Positions 8,624 through 17,946 of a stretch of DNA of 64,000 nt are shown in pieces (the stretch's first letter is position 1; each line of letters starts with the position of its first letter). The position numbers and the translations under genes were made by a program. The DNA is taken from NCBI RefSeq assembly GCF_900157365.1, contig NZ_FUEZ01000004.1:667061-731060 (forward strand), in the 5' to 3' direction. This DNA is from Mycobacterium numidiamassiliense. GTDB taxonomy: Bacteria > Actinomycetota > Actinomycetes > Mycobacteriales > Mycobacteriaceae. The notes under the pieces are model-generated. The model searched no databases. It saw only the letters and a list, made by a program, of their open reading frames with translations, and was not told the DNA's origin.

Positions 8624-10144
8624 CTAACGCTGAATCGGCCACACCGGTTCGCCGCAGTCGACGCCCTCGGCCGACAACTGACGTTTCAACACCTTGAACG
8701 TCACGGTGCGCGGCAACTCGGTGCTGACCCGGACGTACGACGGCCACTGTTTGGGCCCCAGGTCGGGCTGCTCGGCCAGGAACGCCCGGAATTTCTCGGC
8801 GTCGAATTCGGCACCCGGCGCCAGCACCACCGCGGCCATCACCTGGTCCCCGACGGCTGGGTCCGGCACCGGATACACCGCAACTTCGGTCATATCCGAA
8901 TAGCGTAGCAACACCCGCTCGATTGGGGCCGCGCCGAGGTTTTCACCGTCCACCCGCATCCAATCACCAAGCCGCCCTGCGAAATACGCGTATCCAGCTT
9001 CGTCGAGATAAGCAAGGTCGCCGCTGTGATAGATGCCGCCGGCCATCCGCTCGGCCATGGCGGCCTCGTCGTTGTAGTAGCCCTCAAAGCTACCGGCGCC
9101 GGTCGTGTTCACCAGTTCGCCGACAACCCCCGGCGGGCAAGGCGCGCCGGTATCGGGGTCGACGATGGCGACCCCGTCGGGTAGCGGCCCCAGTGCGCCG
9201 GCAGGAGTGTCCGGGGTGCGGGCGATGGCCACGCCGAGTTCGGTAGAACCAAACCCATCTTGAACGGCACAGCCGAACCTGCGGCCGAAGCGCTCGACGT
9301 CGCGCGGTACGCCCTCATTTCCGTAGACCGCTCGCAGCGGGTTGTCCGTGTCGTCGGGCTGCTCGGGGGTGGCGAGCACGTAGGACAACGGCTTGCCCAC
9401 GTAGTTGGCGTAGGTGGCGCCGTAGCGGCGCACGTCCGGCAAAAATCCCGACGCGGAGAACTTGCGTCGCAACGCCAATGACCCGCGGCACGCCGCGGCG
9501 ACCGCCCACCCGACCAGTACGGCGTTGGAATGAAACAGGGGCATCGACACGTAGCAGACATCGTCGCGGCCCAGGCCGAACCGCTGGGTCATGCCCTGGC
9601 CGGCCCTCCCGACCTTGCCGTGGCTGACCATCACCGCCTTGGGATCGCCGCTGGTGCCCGAGGTGAAAAGCAGCATGAACAGGTCCGCGGGCGAGGCGGA
9701 CTGGAAGACCAGCTCGACGTCGCGATGCGCGGCCACCTCCTCGGCCCACTCGGCGGAGTCGACGTTCACATACTCGGTACCGTCCAGCGCCGCAGCCGAA
9801 TTCGAGTCCGTCAACACCACCTGGCAGTCGGCCCGGCGGATATCGCGGGCGAGTGCCTCGCCGCGCCGCACCGGGTTCAGGCCCGCCGGCACAATCCCGG
9901 ACATCCCGGCGGCCACCAGCATGGCCGAGAAAAACGGCGTGTTTTCCAGCAGCACGCCGACGTGCGGTGGCCTGTTCGGGTCCAGACGGGCACGCAGTGT
10001 CGCCGCGATGGCCGCGGCGTGCTGGACATGATCACGCCAGCTGACGAATGAGTCTTCGAAATAGACGCCCTGGTCGTCGATCTCGGCCAGTGGTACCAGC
10101 AGGTCGGTGACGGTCGGGTCGGTCGACGCGTGCAATTCGCCCAC
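8624..10144 (-). CDS. fadD17: Steroid side-chain acyl-CoA synthetase FadD17
   Basis: This is an ANL-superfamily ligase of 506 residues. It has the ATP/AMP-binding LLFTSGTSGDPKAVMVSH at about 160-177, FGSTELG near 295, YHSGDLAYLDEAGYAYFAGR near 372-391, and the late lysine context PRTVTFKVLKRQL. FadD17 is known to activate the shortened C5 side chain (3-oxo-chol-4-en-24-oate), acting after FadD19 and one beta-oxidation cycle. It is the last clear ligase of the minus-strand operon fadE26-fadE27-fadD17, as in M. tuberculosis Rv3504-Rv3506. Confidence 0.92.
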   Translation of the reverse strand: MGELHASTDPTVTDLLVPLAEIDDQGVYFEDSFVSWRDHVQHAAAIAATLRARLDPNRPPHVGVLLENTPFFSAMLVAAGMSGIVPAGLNPVRRGEALARDIRRADCQVVLTDSNSAAALDGTEYVNVDSAEWAEEVAAHRDVELVFQSASPADLFMLLFTSGTSGDPKAVMVSHGKVGRAGQGMTQRFGLGRDDVCYVSMPLFHSNAVLVGWAVAAACRGSLALRRKFSASGFLPDVRRYGATYANYVGKPLSYVLATPEQPDDTDNPLRAVYGNEGVPRDVERFGRRFGCAVQDGFGSTELGVAIARTPDTPAGALGPLPDGVAIVDPDTGAPCPPGVVGELVNTTGAGSFEGYYNDEAAMAERMAGGIYHSGDLAYLDEAGYAYFAGRLGDWMRVDGENLGAAPIERVLLRYSDMTEVAVYPVPDPAVGDQVMAAVVLAPGAEFDAEKFRAFLAEQPDLGPKQWPSYVRVSTELPRTVTFKVLKRQLSAEGVDCGEPVWPIQR

Positions 10145-10217
10145 TCGCCCTCACCGCCTCGCGGCTGGGGGTGCCCCCACCTCGGTCGCCCATACGAACC
10201 GCATCGTCGTCGGGCCG

Positions 10218-11315
10218 TCAGGCTGGGGTGTCCGCCAGCTCGCGGCCGATCCGGCGCAGCTGTCCGGTGGCGCCGCCGAGTGCGAACTCGGTTTCCTTGG
10301 CGGCCAGGAAGTAGCGATGCACCGGGTGATCTGTGTCGACGCCGACCCCGCCGTGCACATGCACGATGGTGTGCGCGACCCGGTGGCCGGCATCGGCGGC
10401 CCAGAACGCCGCACTGGCCACGTCGATCTCGGCGGGGATGTCCTCAGAGACGCGCCACGCCGCCTGGGTGAGCGTCAGCCGCAAACCCTTGACGTCGATG
10501 TAGCCATCCGCCAGCCGCTGTGCAACCGCCTGGAAGCTGCCGATCGGACGATCGAATTGCTCACGCTCACGGGCATATTCGGCGGTCATTTGCAATCCAC
10601 GGTCCAGCACCCCGAGCTGATACGCGCTGCGGCCCAGGGTCGACAGCGTGCCCAGCCACGCGACGACGTCGCCTCCGCCGACCTGCCGACCAGCGTCCAG
10701 CTGGGTGCCGTCCAGAGCCAGCTGTGCGACGCTTCTCAAGCCGGTTGTTTGCAGCGGGGTCACCGTGACACCGGGGTCGTCGGTGGCGACGAGGAAAACG
10801 GCTGTGCCGGAATCTGTTTCGGCGGGCACCAGGAATGCGTCGGCCACCGGGCCGAAGCCAACCTGGGTGCGGGTGCCGGTCAGCCGGTATCCCTCACCAT
10901 CCCGGGTCGCCCGCACCGGCCCCTCGCCCATCTCGCCGTCGAGCGCGACGGCCAGGATCTTGTCGCCCTTCACCGCGGGTACACCCCAGGCCTGCTGCAG
11001 TTCCTCGGAGCCGAACCGCGCCAGTGCACCGGCACCCAGCATCACCGATTCCAGGTACGGCACGGCGGCCAGCTGGCGACCCAGCGCGACCAAAATGGCC
11101 ACCTGCTCGAGCGCGCCGAAATTGTCACCGCCCAGCACCGAGGCCGACGCGCTGGTCAGGATATCGGCGCCGACCAGCTTGCCCCACAGCTTGCGGTCGA
11201 AGCGTTGCTCGAGCGCATCCAGTTCCCGCTGATGCTCCGGCGTGCACACCGAGTCGACGATGGTGTCGACCAGGCCGCCGAGGTCAACTGCGGCTTCGGT
11301 TGTCGTGAAGTCCAT
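10218..11315 (-). CDS. fadE27: Acyl-CoA dehydrogenase FadE27 (ChsE5)
   Basis: The 365-residue acyl-CoA dehydrogenase subunit begins MDFTTTEAAVDLGGLVD at ATG 11315. The longer open frame upstream overlaps fadE26 and was rejected. The C-terminal half carries AYEL/REREQFDRPIGSFQAVAQRLADGYIDVKGLRL and HVHGGVGVDTDHPVHRYF, both FAD-contact segments. FadE26 and FadE27 form the alpha2beta2 ChsE4-ChsE5 complex, in which each active site is built from both subunits. It oxidises the cholesterol side-chain CoA ester. The 20-base gap to fadE26 fits stoichiometric co-translation. Confidence 0.92.
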   Translation of the reverse strand: MDFTTTEAAVDLGGLVDTIVDSVCTPEHQRELDALEQRFDRKLWGKLVGADILTSASASVLGGDNFGALEQVAILVALGRQLAAVPYLESVMLGAGALARFGSEELQQAWGVPAVKGDKILAVALDGEMGEGPVRATRDGEGYRLTGTRTQVGFGPVADAFLVPAETDSGTAVFLVATDDPGVTVTPLQTTGLRSVAQLALDGTQLDAGRQVGGGDVVAWLGTLSTLGRSAYQLGVLDRGLQMTAEYAREREQFDRPIGSFQAVAQRLADGYIDVKGLRLTLTQAAWRVSEDIPAEIDVASAAFWAADAGHRVAHTIVHVHGGVGVDTDHPVHRYFLAAKETEFALGGATGQLRRIGRELADTPA

Positions 11316-11335
11316 GAATGTATGTCCTTTGTTGC

Positions 11336-12514
11336 TTAGCGGCTTCGGGGCAGTCCGAGCGCGACCATGCCGATGATGTCGCGCTGCACTTCGTTGGTGC
11401 CGCCGCCGAAGGTCAGGATCAGGCACGCCCGGTGCATCCGCTCGACCCGGCCACGCAGCAACGCGCCCGGCGAATCCTGCCGCACCGTCGCCGCGGTACC
11501 CAGCACCTCCATCAGCAGCCGGTAGGCCTCGGTGGCCAGCTCGGTCCCATAGACCTTGGCCGCCGACGCGTCCGCCGGCCCCAGGGTGTGGTCTTCGGCC
11601 GACGCCAGTTCCCAGTTGATGAGCTTGAGCACCTCGACCTTGGCGTGCACCCGGGCCAGGTTGATCTGCACCCACTCCGAATCGATGAGCCGGGCCCCGC
11701 TGGCGTCCTTGGTGTGTTGCGCCCATTCGCGGACCTCGCGGAGGGCCAGAAAGATCGGTTGCGCTGACACCAGGGCGACCCGCTCGTGGTTGAGCTGGTT
11801 GGTCACCAGTTTCCAGCCGCCGTTCTCCTCACCGACCAGGTTCGTCACCGGGACGCGCACGTCGGAGTAATAGGTCGCGCTGGTGTCTACGCCGGCCATG
11901 GTGTGCACCGGGGTCCACGAGAACCCCTCGGCGGTGGTCGGCACGACCAGCATGGAGATGCCGCGGTGTTTCTTTGCTTCGGGGTTCGTGCGCACCGCCA
12001 GCCAGACCCAGTCGGCGTAGGCGATCAGGCTGGTCCACATCTTCTGGCCGTTGATCACGTAGTCGTCGCCATCGTGCACCGCGGTGGTGCGCAGGTTGGC
12101 CAGGTCGGTGCCGGCGCCCGGCTCGGAGTAGCCGATGGAGAAGTGCAGCTCGCCGGCCGCGATCTTGGGCAGGAAGAACTTCTTCTGCTCGTCGGTGCCG
12201 AAGGCCATGATGGTCGGTGCCACGCTGTTGATCGTCAGGAATGGCACCGGTACGCCCGCAATCGCCGCCTCGTCGGTGAAGATCAGCGAGTCCATCGGGG
12301 AGCGGTCCTGGCCGCCGTACTCCTTGGGCCAGTTCAGGGTGAGCCACCCGTCCTTACCCATCTGCGCAACGGTGTCGCGATAAGCGCTGCCGGTCCCGAC
12401 TTCGCCCTGTGTGGAGTGCAGCGCTTCGGCGCGCTCAGGCGTCATCAGTGTGGTGAAGTACGACCGCAGCTCGCGACGCAGTTCCTCTTGTTCAGGGGTG
12501 TAACTGATGCGCAT
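11336..12514 (-). CDS. fadE26: Acyl-CoA dehydrogenase FadE26 (ChsE4)
   Basis: The 392-residue partner of FadE27 has the flavin/substrate-loop GYSEPGAGTDLANLRTTA at about 130-147, YVINGQKMWTS near 154-164, and the C-terminal ILTFGGGTNEVQRDIIGMVALG. It is the first gene of the minus-strand fadE26-fadE27-fadD17 operon and is divergent from fdxD. The KstR box at 12584 lies between them. It should catalyse alpha,beta-desaturation of steroid side-chain acyl-CoAs as the heterotetramer with FadE27. Confidence 0.92.
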   Translation of the reverse strand: MRISYTPEQEELRRELRSYFTTLMTPERAEALHSTQGEVGTGSAYRDTVAQMGKDGWLTLNWPKEYGGQDRSPMDSLIFTDEAAIAGVPVPFLTINSVAPTIMAFGTDEQKKFFLPKIAAGELHFSIGYSEPGAGTDLANLRTTAVHDGDDYVINGQKMWTSLIAYADWVWLAVRTNPEAKKHRGISMLVVPTTAEGFSWTPVHTMAGVDTSATYYSDVRVPVTNLVGEENGGWKLVTNQLNHERVALVSAQPIFLALREVREWAQHTKDASGARLIDSEWVQINLARVHAKVEVLKLINWELASAEDHTLGPADASAAKVYGTELATEAYRLLMEVLGTAATVRQDSPGALLRGRVERMHRACLILTFGGGTNEVQRDIIGMVALGLPRSR

Positions 12515-12583
12515 TCCGGCTGTCCTTTGGTTAACGTGACACGCTGTAACTCGACCAACGGCTACCCGATTCGTCTTCCCGGT

Positions 12584-12597
12584 TGTAACACGTTCTA
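12584..12597. promoter_or_regulatory. KstR operator between fadE26 and fdxD
   Basis: TGTAACACGTTCTA is identical to the box between echA19 and fadD19. It lies 70 bases before the fadE26 start and 96 bases before the fdxD start. It therefore probably controls both the ChsE4/E5-FadD17 operon and the fdxD-hsd4A-mce4 direction. Confidence 0.87.
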
Positions 12598-12692
12598 GTC
12601 TGGGAATCCAGCGACCGTTTCCTCAGACGTACCGGGGTCCTATGGTGTAGCTACCTCATCAACGGATATAGGCCAGCTTCAAGGAGGGTGCC

Positions 12693-12884
12693 GTGCGGGT
12701 GATCGTGGATCGTGACCGGTGTGAAGGGAACGCCGTGTGCTTGGGAATCGCGCCGGACATCTTCGACCTGGACGATGAGGACTATGCCGTCGTGAAAACC
12801 GATCCGATACCGTCCGACCAAGAAGAATTGGCCGATCAGGCCATCGCGGAGTGCCCGCGCGCGGCGCTACTGCGCGAGGGCTAG
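12693..12884 (+). CDS. fdxD: Ferredoxin FdxD
   Basis: This 63-residue single-cluster ferredoxin begins MRVIVDRDRCEGNAVC. Cysteines at about 10 and 16 and the late ECPRAAL Cys give the CxxxxxC...CP pattern of actinobacterial 3Fe-4S ferredoxins. The GTG start has a strong AAGGAGGGTG ribosome site. Such ferredoxins pass electrons to P450s or to steroid oxygenases; CYP142 in this cluster is one candidate acceptor. It lies 34 bases upstream of hsd4A, in the order Rv3503c-Rv3502c. Confidence 0.9.
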   Translation: MRVIVDRDRCEGNAVCLGIAPDIFDLDDEDYAVVKTDPIPSDQEELADQAIAECPRAALLREG

Positions 12885-12918
12885 CGGCGAGTGACCCGAA
12901 ACTAGAGGTATTCATAAA

Positions 12919-13824
12919 TTGACTAGCAGCACGAACGCGACCGATCTTTCCGGAAAGGTCGCGGTGGTAACCGGCGCGGCTGCGGGGCTGGGACGCGCCG
13001 AAGCGCTCGGCCTGGCCCGCCTCGGCGCCACCGTCGTCGTCAACGACATCGCCGCCGCACTGGACGCCTCTGACGTCATCGACGAGATCGCCACGCTGGG
13101 CTCCAAGGCCGTCGCGGTGTCCGGCGACATTAGCGAGCGCGCGACGGCCGACGAACTGGTTGCCTGCGCGGACGGACTGGGCGGACTCAGCATCGTGGTG
13201 AACAACGCCGGGATCACCCGCGACCGGATGTTGTTCAACATGTCCGATGAGGACTGGGACCAGGTCATCGCCGTGCATCTGCGCGGGCATTTCCTGCTCA
13301 CCCGCAATGCCGCCACCTACTGGCGCAGTAAGGCCAAGGACGCCGGAGGGCCGATCTTCGGCCGGATCGTCAACACGTCGTCGGAGGCCGGCCTGGTGGG
13401 GCCCGTGGGCCAGGCCAACTACGGCGCGGCGAAAGCGGGCATCATCGCGCTCACCTCGACCGCCGCCCGGGCACTGGGCCGCTACGGCGTGTGTGCCAAC
13501 GCGATCTGCCCGCGGGCCCGCACCGCGATGACGGCCGACGTGTTCGGTGCGGCACCCGAAGACGACGTCGACCCGCTCTCGCCCGAGCATGTGGTGAGCC
13601 TGGTCCAGTTTCTGTCGTCCCCCGCCGCCGAACGGGTCAACGGACAGGTATTCATCGTCTACGGGCCCCGGGTGACGCTGGTTTCGGCGCCCGTCGCCGA
13701 GCACAAGTTCGACGCGGACGGCCCCGCGTGGGAGCCCGCACAACTCAGCAGCGCGTTGCAGGACTACTTTGCTGGCCGCGACCCGGAGGTGGGTTTTTCC
13801 GCGGTTGGTTTGATGGAACAATAG
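12919..13824 (+). CDS. hsd4A: Short-chain dehydrogenase Hsd4A (17-beta-HSD type 4-like 3-hydroxyacyl-CoA dehydrogenase)
   Basis: This 301-residue SDR has the cofactor motif TGAAAGLGRAEALGLARLG at about 17-35, NNAG near 95, catalytic Ser in NTSSEAG near 155, and YGAAK (YxxxK) near 170-174. It is the Rv3502c counterpart. Its homologues act as 3-hydroxyacyl-CoA dehydrogenases of the sterol side chain and can also oxidise 17-beta-hydroxysteroids. The start is TTG at 12919. An AGAGGT ribosome site 11-12 bases upstream and the good Rossmann register support it. Confidence 0.88.
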   Translation: MTSSTNATDLSGKVAVVTGAAAGLGRAEALGLARLGATVVVNDIAAALDASDVIDEIATLGSKAVAVSGDISERATADELVACADGLGGLSIVVNNAGITRDRMLFNMSDEDWDQVIAVHLRGHFLLTRNAATYWRSKAKDAGGPIFGRIVNTSSEAGLVGPVGQANYGAAKAGIIALTSTAARALGRYGVCANAICPRARTAMTADVFGAAPEDDVDPLSPEHVVSLVQFLSSPAAERVNGQVFIVYGPRVTLVSAPVAEHKFDADGPAWEPAQLSSALQDYFAGRDPEVGFSAVGLMEQ

Positions 13825-13859
13825 CGGCAAATAGTTACTTTCCGGGGGGAATGAGCTAG

Positions 13860-13873
13860 TAGAACGTGTGTCA
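13860..13873. promoter_or_regulatory. KstR-like site before the mce4 operon
   Basis: TAGAACGTGTGTCA fits the KstR consensus except for one position (GTG instead of GTT). It lies in the 235-bp gap between hsd4A and yrbE4A, about 187 bases before the latter. It may be a weaker operator for mce4 transcription independent of the fdxD promoter. Confidence 0.5.
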
Positions 13874-14059
13874 GATTGGTAATACGGCAATGGCGTTGAC
13901 CTGGACAAATTAACGGTTTAGACAAGAAATACCGTTCATTGACACCGTGTACTTCTTCTGAGTTAATATGAGCCGGCTCACAGCGAGCCGAGTGCGACCG
14001 AGGACGGAACAAAGGCGACGCACAGACTTCGCCGTGAGCAGCAAAGGGGGGGTGCCGCG

Positions 14060-14824
14060 TTGATCGAACAACTTGCGGTCCCGGCCCGCGCTGTCGGCGG
14101 ATTTTTCGAAATGATGATCGACACGGGCCGCGCCTCTTTGCGACGGCCGTTTCAATTCCGCGAGTTCCTGGATCAGACGTGGATGATCGCGCGCGTCTCT
14201 TTGGTCCCAACATTGTTGGTGTCCATCCCGTTCACGGTCTTGGTCGCATTCACGCTCAACATCTTGTTGCGGGAAATCGGCGCGGCCGATTTATCCGGCG
14301 CCGGAACAGCATTCGGCACCATCACTCAGCTCGGCCCGGTGGTGACGGTGCTCGTGGTGGCCGGTGCCGGCGCCACCGCGATCTGCGCCGACCTGGGTGC
14401 GCGCACCATCCGCGAAGAAATCGACGCGATGCGCGTGCTCGGCATCGACCCGATCCATCGGCTGGTGGTGCCGCGCGTGCTGGCATCCACGGTTGTCGCG
14501 CTGCTGCTCAACGGTTTGGTATGCGCCATCGGGTTGTCGGGTGGCTACGTCTTTTCGGTTTTTCTGCAGGGCGTCAACCCGGGCGCGTTCATCAACGGGT
14601 TGACCGTATTGACCGGACTACGTGAGCTGGTGCTCGCGGAAGTCAAAGCGCTGCTGTTCGGCGTGATGGCCGGCCTGGTCGGGTGTTACCGCGGCCTGAC
14701 CGTCAAGGGTGGGCCGAAGGGCGTCGGCAATGCCGTCAACGAAACCGTCGTCTATGCCTTTATTTGTCTGTTCGTCATCAATGTCGTGATGACGGCGATC
14801 GGCGTGCGGATTTCGGCGAAGTGA
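14060..14824 (+). CDS. yrbE4A: Mce4 permease subunit YrbE4A (MlaE-like)
   Basis: This 254-residue integral membrane protein of the MlaE/YrbE family has hydrophobic segments at about 50-72, 96-115, 148-175 and 226-248. The conserved cytoplasmic loop GARTIREEIDAMRVLGIDPI at about 118-137 is thought to contact the ATPase MceG. Paired with YrbE4B it forms the ABC permease through which the Mce4 complex imports cholesterol. The start is TTG at 14060 with AAAGGGGGGG upstream, giving MIEQLAVPARAVGGFFEM as in M. tuberculosis YrbE4A. MceG is encoded elsewhere. Confidence 0.95.
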   Translation: MIEQLAVPARAVGGFFEMMIDTGRASLRRPFQFREFLDQTWMIARVSLVPTLLVSIPFTVLVAFTLNILLREIGAADLSGAGTAFGTITQLGPVVTVLVVAGAGATAICADLGARTIREEIDAMRVLGIDPIHRLVVPRVLASTVVALLLNGLVCAIGLSGGYVFSVFLQGVNPGAFINGLTVLTGLRELVLAEVKALLFGVMAGLVGCYRGLTVKGGPKGVGNAVNETVVYAFICLFVINVVMTAIGVRISAK

Positions 14825-14831
14825 GCGGCCG

Positions 14832-15674
14832 ATGAGTTACGACCTCACTTACCGTTTCCGCAACGCCATATCGAAACTGCAAGGGCCGATTGACGATTTC
14901 GGCGAGCAAGCGCTGTTCTACGGCCAGACGGTGCGTTATGTCCCCAACGCGCTGACCCGCTACCGCAAAGAGACCATCCGGCTTATCGCCGAGATGACGC
15001 TGGGCGCCGGCGCCCTGATCATGATCGGCGGCACGGTCGGCGTCGCTGCGTTCCTGACGCTGGCCTCCGGCGGCGTCATTGCCGTTCAGGGCTATTCGTC
15101 GCTGGGCAACATCGGCATCGAGGCGCTGACCGGCTTCCTGTCGGCCTTCCTCAACGTCCGCGTTGTCGCGCCGGTGATCGCCGGTATCGCGTTGGCGGCG
15201 ACCATCGGCGCGGGCGCGACCGCCCAATTGGGTGCGATGCGGGTGTCCGAGGAAATCGATGCCGTGGAATGCATGGCGGTGCACTCGGTGTCCTACCTCG
15301 TGTCGACCCGGCTGATCGCCGGCCTGGTCGCGATCATCCCGCTGTACTCGCTGTCGGTGCTCGCAGCCTTCTTTGCCGCCCGCTTCACGACGGTGTTCAT
15401 CAACGGGCAGTCATCGGGCCTCTATGACCACTACTTCAATACCTTCCTCATCCCGTCGGACCTGCTGTGGTCATTCCTGCAGGCCATCGTGATGTCGATC
15501 GCAGTCATGCTCGTCCATACCTACTACGGCTACAACGCAACCGGTGGTCCGGTGGGCGTGGGAATCGCAGTCGGCCAAGCCGTGCGGACCTCGCTGATCG
15601 TCGTTGTCGTCATTACTTTGTGCATCTCGCTGGCGGTGTACGGCGCGTCCGGTAACTTCAACCTCTCGGGTTAA
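14832..15674 (+). CDS. yrbE4B: Mce4 permease subunit YrbE4B
   Basis: The 280-residue second MlaE-type permease subunit has about five hydrophobic segments. Its EQ-loop-like GAMRVSEEIDAVECMAVHSVSYL lies at about 136-158. It starts 7 bases after yrbE4A. The YrbE4A/YrbE4B heterodimer sits in the inner membrane and receives lipid from the Mce4A-F assembly. Confidence 0.95.
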   Translation: MSYDLTYRFRNAISKLQGPIDDFGEQALFYGQTVRYVPNALTRYRKETIRLIAEMTLGAGALIMIGGTVGVAAFLTLASGGVIAVQGYSSLGNIGIEALTGFLSAFLNVRVVAPVIAGIALAATIGAGATAQLGAMRVSEEIDAVECMAVHSVSYLVSTRLIAGLVAIIPLYSLSVLAAFFAARFTTVFINGQSSGLYDHYFNTFLIPSDLLWSFLQAIVMSIAVMLVHTYYGYNATGGPVGVGIAVGQAVRTSLIVVVVITLCISLAVYGASGNFNLSG

Positions 15675-15691
15675 GGGGACCGCTTAAAAAT

Positions 15692-16894
15692 ATGGCAGAG
15701 GGCGAAGCGCGACGTACAACTGTCCGGCTGGCAGCGGCGCTGCTGGCCAGTTTCTTGGTGGCGTCAGCCGTCTTGACGTACCTCTCCTACACGGCCGCGT
15801 TCGCTTCGGTCGACACCGTCACGGTCACGTCGCCGCGGGCCGGGCTGGTGATGGACAACGGCGCCAAGGTCAAGTTCCGCGGCATTCAGATCGGCAAGGT
15901 CACCGACATCGACTACGCCGGTGACCAGGCCCGGCTGACGTTGGCCATCAACAGCGACGACTTGCACTACATCCCCTCCAACGCGACGGTGCACATCGCG
16001 GGCAACACCATCTTCGGGTCCAAATCGGTGGAATTCATTCCGCCCCAATCGCCTTCGCCGACGTCGCTGCGTCCGGATGCGCACGTGAGCGCTTCGATGG
16101 TGCAGCTCGAAGTCAACACCTTGTTCCAGTCGCTCGTCGACTTGCTGCACAAGATCGACCCGGTCGAATTGAACGGGACGCTGAGCGCACTTGCGGAAGG
16201 TCTGCGCGGTCACGGCGACGACTTCGGTGCATTGCTGTCGGGACTGAATACCCTGACGCTGCAGGCGAACCCGAAGCTGGGTGCACTGCAGGAGGACTTT
16301 CGCAAGACCGCTGTCGTCACCAACATCTATGCCGATGCGGCCCCCGACCTGAACAGGGTTTTCGACAACTTGCCGACCATCAGCAAGACCGTCGTCGATC
16401 AGCAGAAGAATCTCAACGACACGCTGCTGGCCACGATCGGCTTGTCCAACAACGCTTATGAGACGTTGGAGCCAGCCGAGCAGAACCTCATCGATGCCAT
16501 CAACAGGCTACGGGCGCCACTGAAGGTCGCCGCCGATTACTCACCGGAATTCGGTTGCCTCTTCGCCGGTATCGGGCGAGGTATCAAGGAATTCGCCCCG
16601 TTGATCGGTGTCCGCAAAGCGGGGCTGTTCACCTCGTCGAGTTTTGTCTTGGGCGCGCCGGCCTACACGTATCCGGAGTCGCTCCCGCAGGTCAACGCCT
16701 CCGGAGGCCCGAATTGCCGTGGCTTGCCGGACATTCCGACCAAGCAGACCGGCGGGTCGTTCTATCGCGCGCCCTTCCTGGTCACCGATAACGCCAATAT
16801 CCCGTATGAGCCGTTCACCGAATTGCAGTTCGACGCACCGTCGACGTTGCAGTTCTTGTTCCACGGCTCCTTCGCGGAACGCGACGACTTCTGA
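15692..16894 (+). CDS. mce4A: Mce4A, MCE-domain subunit of the cholesterol importer
   Basis: The 400-residue protein has an N-terminal membrane anchor (about 12-34). It is followed by the MCE beta-barrel domain with DNGAKVKFRGIQIGKVTDI near 50-68 and SKSVEFIPP near 107-115, then a long helical region to about 290. Mce subunits form a hetero-hexameric ring and tube spanning the periplasm. The C-terminal part has paired cysteines (ASGGPNCRGLPDI). The stop and the next start share an A (TGATG). Confidence 0.95.
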   Translation: MAEGEARRTTVRLAAALLASFLVASAVLTYLSYTAAFASVDTVTVTSPRAGLVMDNGAKVKFRGIQIGKVTDIDYAGDQARLTLAINSDDLHYIPSNATVHIAGNTIFGSKSVEFIPPQSPSPTSLRPDAHVSASMVQLEVNTLFQSLVDLLHKIDPVELNGTLSALAEGLRGHGDDFGALLSGLNTLTLQANPKLGALQEDFRKTAVVTNIYADAAPDLNRVFDNLPTISKTVVDQQKNLNDTLLATIGLSNNAYETLEPAEQNLIDAINRLRAPLKVAADYSPEFGCLFAGIGRGIKEFAPLIGVRKAGLFTSSSFVLGAPAYTYPESLPQVNASGGPNCRGLPDIPTKQTGGSFYRAPFLVTDNANIPYEPFTELQFDAPSTLQFLFHGSFAERDDF

Positions 16895-17946
16895 TGGCGG
16901 AAAAGGTCATGCCGTCGCACCGGTCGATGGTGATCAAGGTCAGCCTCTTCGCGCTGGCGATGCTGTTGGTGGCCGCGGGCCTGGTGGTGGTCTTCGGTGA
17001 CTTCCGGTTTGGTCCCGAAAGTACCTACCACGCAACCTTTATCGACGCGTCTCGGTTGAAAGCGGGACAAAAGGTTCGCATTTCCGGAGTGCCGGTCGGT
17101 TCGGTGCAGGGCATCAAGCTCAACCCGGACAACAGCGTCGACGTGGAGTTCGTCGTCGACCGCCGCTACACCCTGTACTCGTCGACACGTGCGGTGATTC
17201 GGTACGAAAACCTGGTCGGTGACCGGTTCCTGGAAATCACGTCGGGTCCGGGGGAGCTGCGGAAGCTGGCGCCCGGCGCGACGATCAACGCCCAACACAC
17301 GCAGCCGGCACTGGATCTGGACGCGCTGCTGGGTGGACTACGGCCGGTGCTCAAGGGTTTGGACGCCGACAAAGTCAACACGCTGAGCAGCGCCCTCATC
17401 GAGTTGTTGCAGGGGCAAGGCGGCGCATTGTCGAACGTGCTGGCCGACACCAGCGCATTCTCGACCGCGCTCGGTCAGCGCGACCAGCTCATCGGTGACA
17501 CGATCACCAACCTCAATACGGTGTTGGGAACCATCGACCAGAAGAGCGCGCAGTTCTCGGCCAGCGTCGACCAGTTGCAGCAGTTGATCACCGGGCTGGC
17601 CAAGAACAAAGACTCGATCGCGGGCGCGATCCCGCCGCTGGCGTCGACGACAACGGATCTCACTGAGCTGCTGCAGACTTCGCGCCGGCCGCTGCAGGGC
17701 ATCCTGGAAAACACCCGGCCGCTGGCCACCGAGCTGGACAACCGCAAGGCCGAGGTGAACAACGACGTCGAGCAACTCGGCGAAGACTATCTGCGTCTGG
17801 CCGCGCTGGGTGCCTACGGATCGTTCTTCAACATCTACTTCTGCTCCGTGACGATCAAGATCAACGGACCGGCTGGTGGCGACATCCTGTTGCCCCTCGG
17901 TGGCCAGGTGGATCCCAGCCAAGGGAGGTGCGCTTTTGTCAAATAA
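16894..17946 (+). CDS. mce4B: Mce4B, MCE-domain subunit
   Basis: The 350-residue protein has one N-terminal transmembrane segment (about 11-31). Its MCE domain contains ASRLKAGQKVRISGVPVGSVQGI at about 50-72 and VGDRFLEI near 107-114. A coiled-coil needle-like region (about 130-300) and a Cys-containing C-terminus ending GRCAFVK follow. It is part of the Mce4 sterol-import tube. It overlaps mce4A by one base and mce4C by 11 bases. Confidence 0.95.
   Translation: MAEKVMPSHRSMVIKVSLFALAMLLVAAGLVVVFGDFRFGPESTYHATFIDASRLKAGQKVRISGVPVGSVQGIKLNPDNSVDVEFVVDRRYTLYSSTRAVIRYENLVGDRFLEITSGPGELRKLAPGATINAQHTQPALDLDALLGGLRPVLKGLDADKVNTLSSALIELLQGQGGALSNVLADTSAFSTALGQRDQLIGDTITNLNTVLGTIDQKSAQFSASVDQLQQLITGLAKNKDSIAGAIPPLASTTTDLTELLQTSRRPLQGILENTRPLATELDNRKAEVNNDVEQLGEDYLRLAALGAYGSFFNIYFCSVTIKINGPAGGDILLPLGGQVDPSQGRCAFVK

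Noticed and set aside
10107..11339. 410-codon open plus frame
   Set aside because: Antisense to fadE27 and the end of fadD17; no motif and a composition typical of shadow frames.
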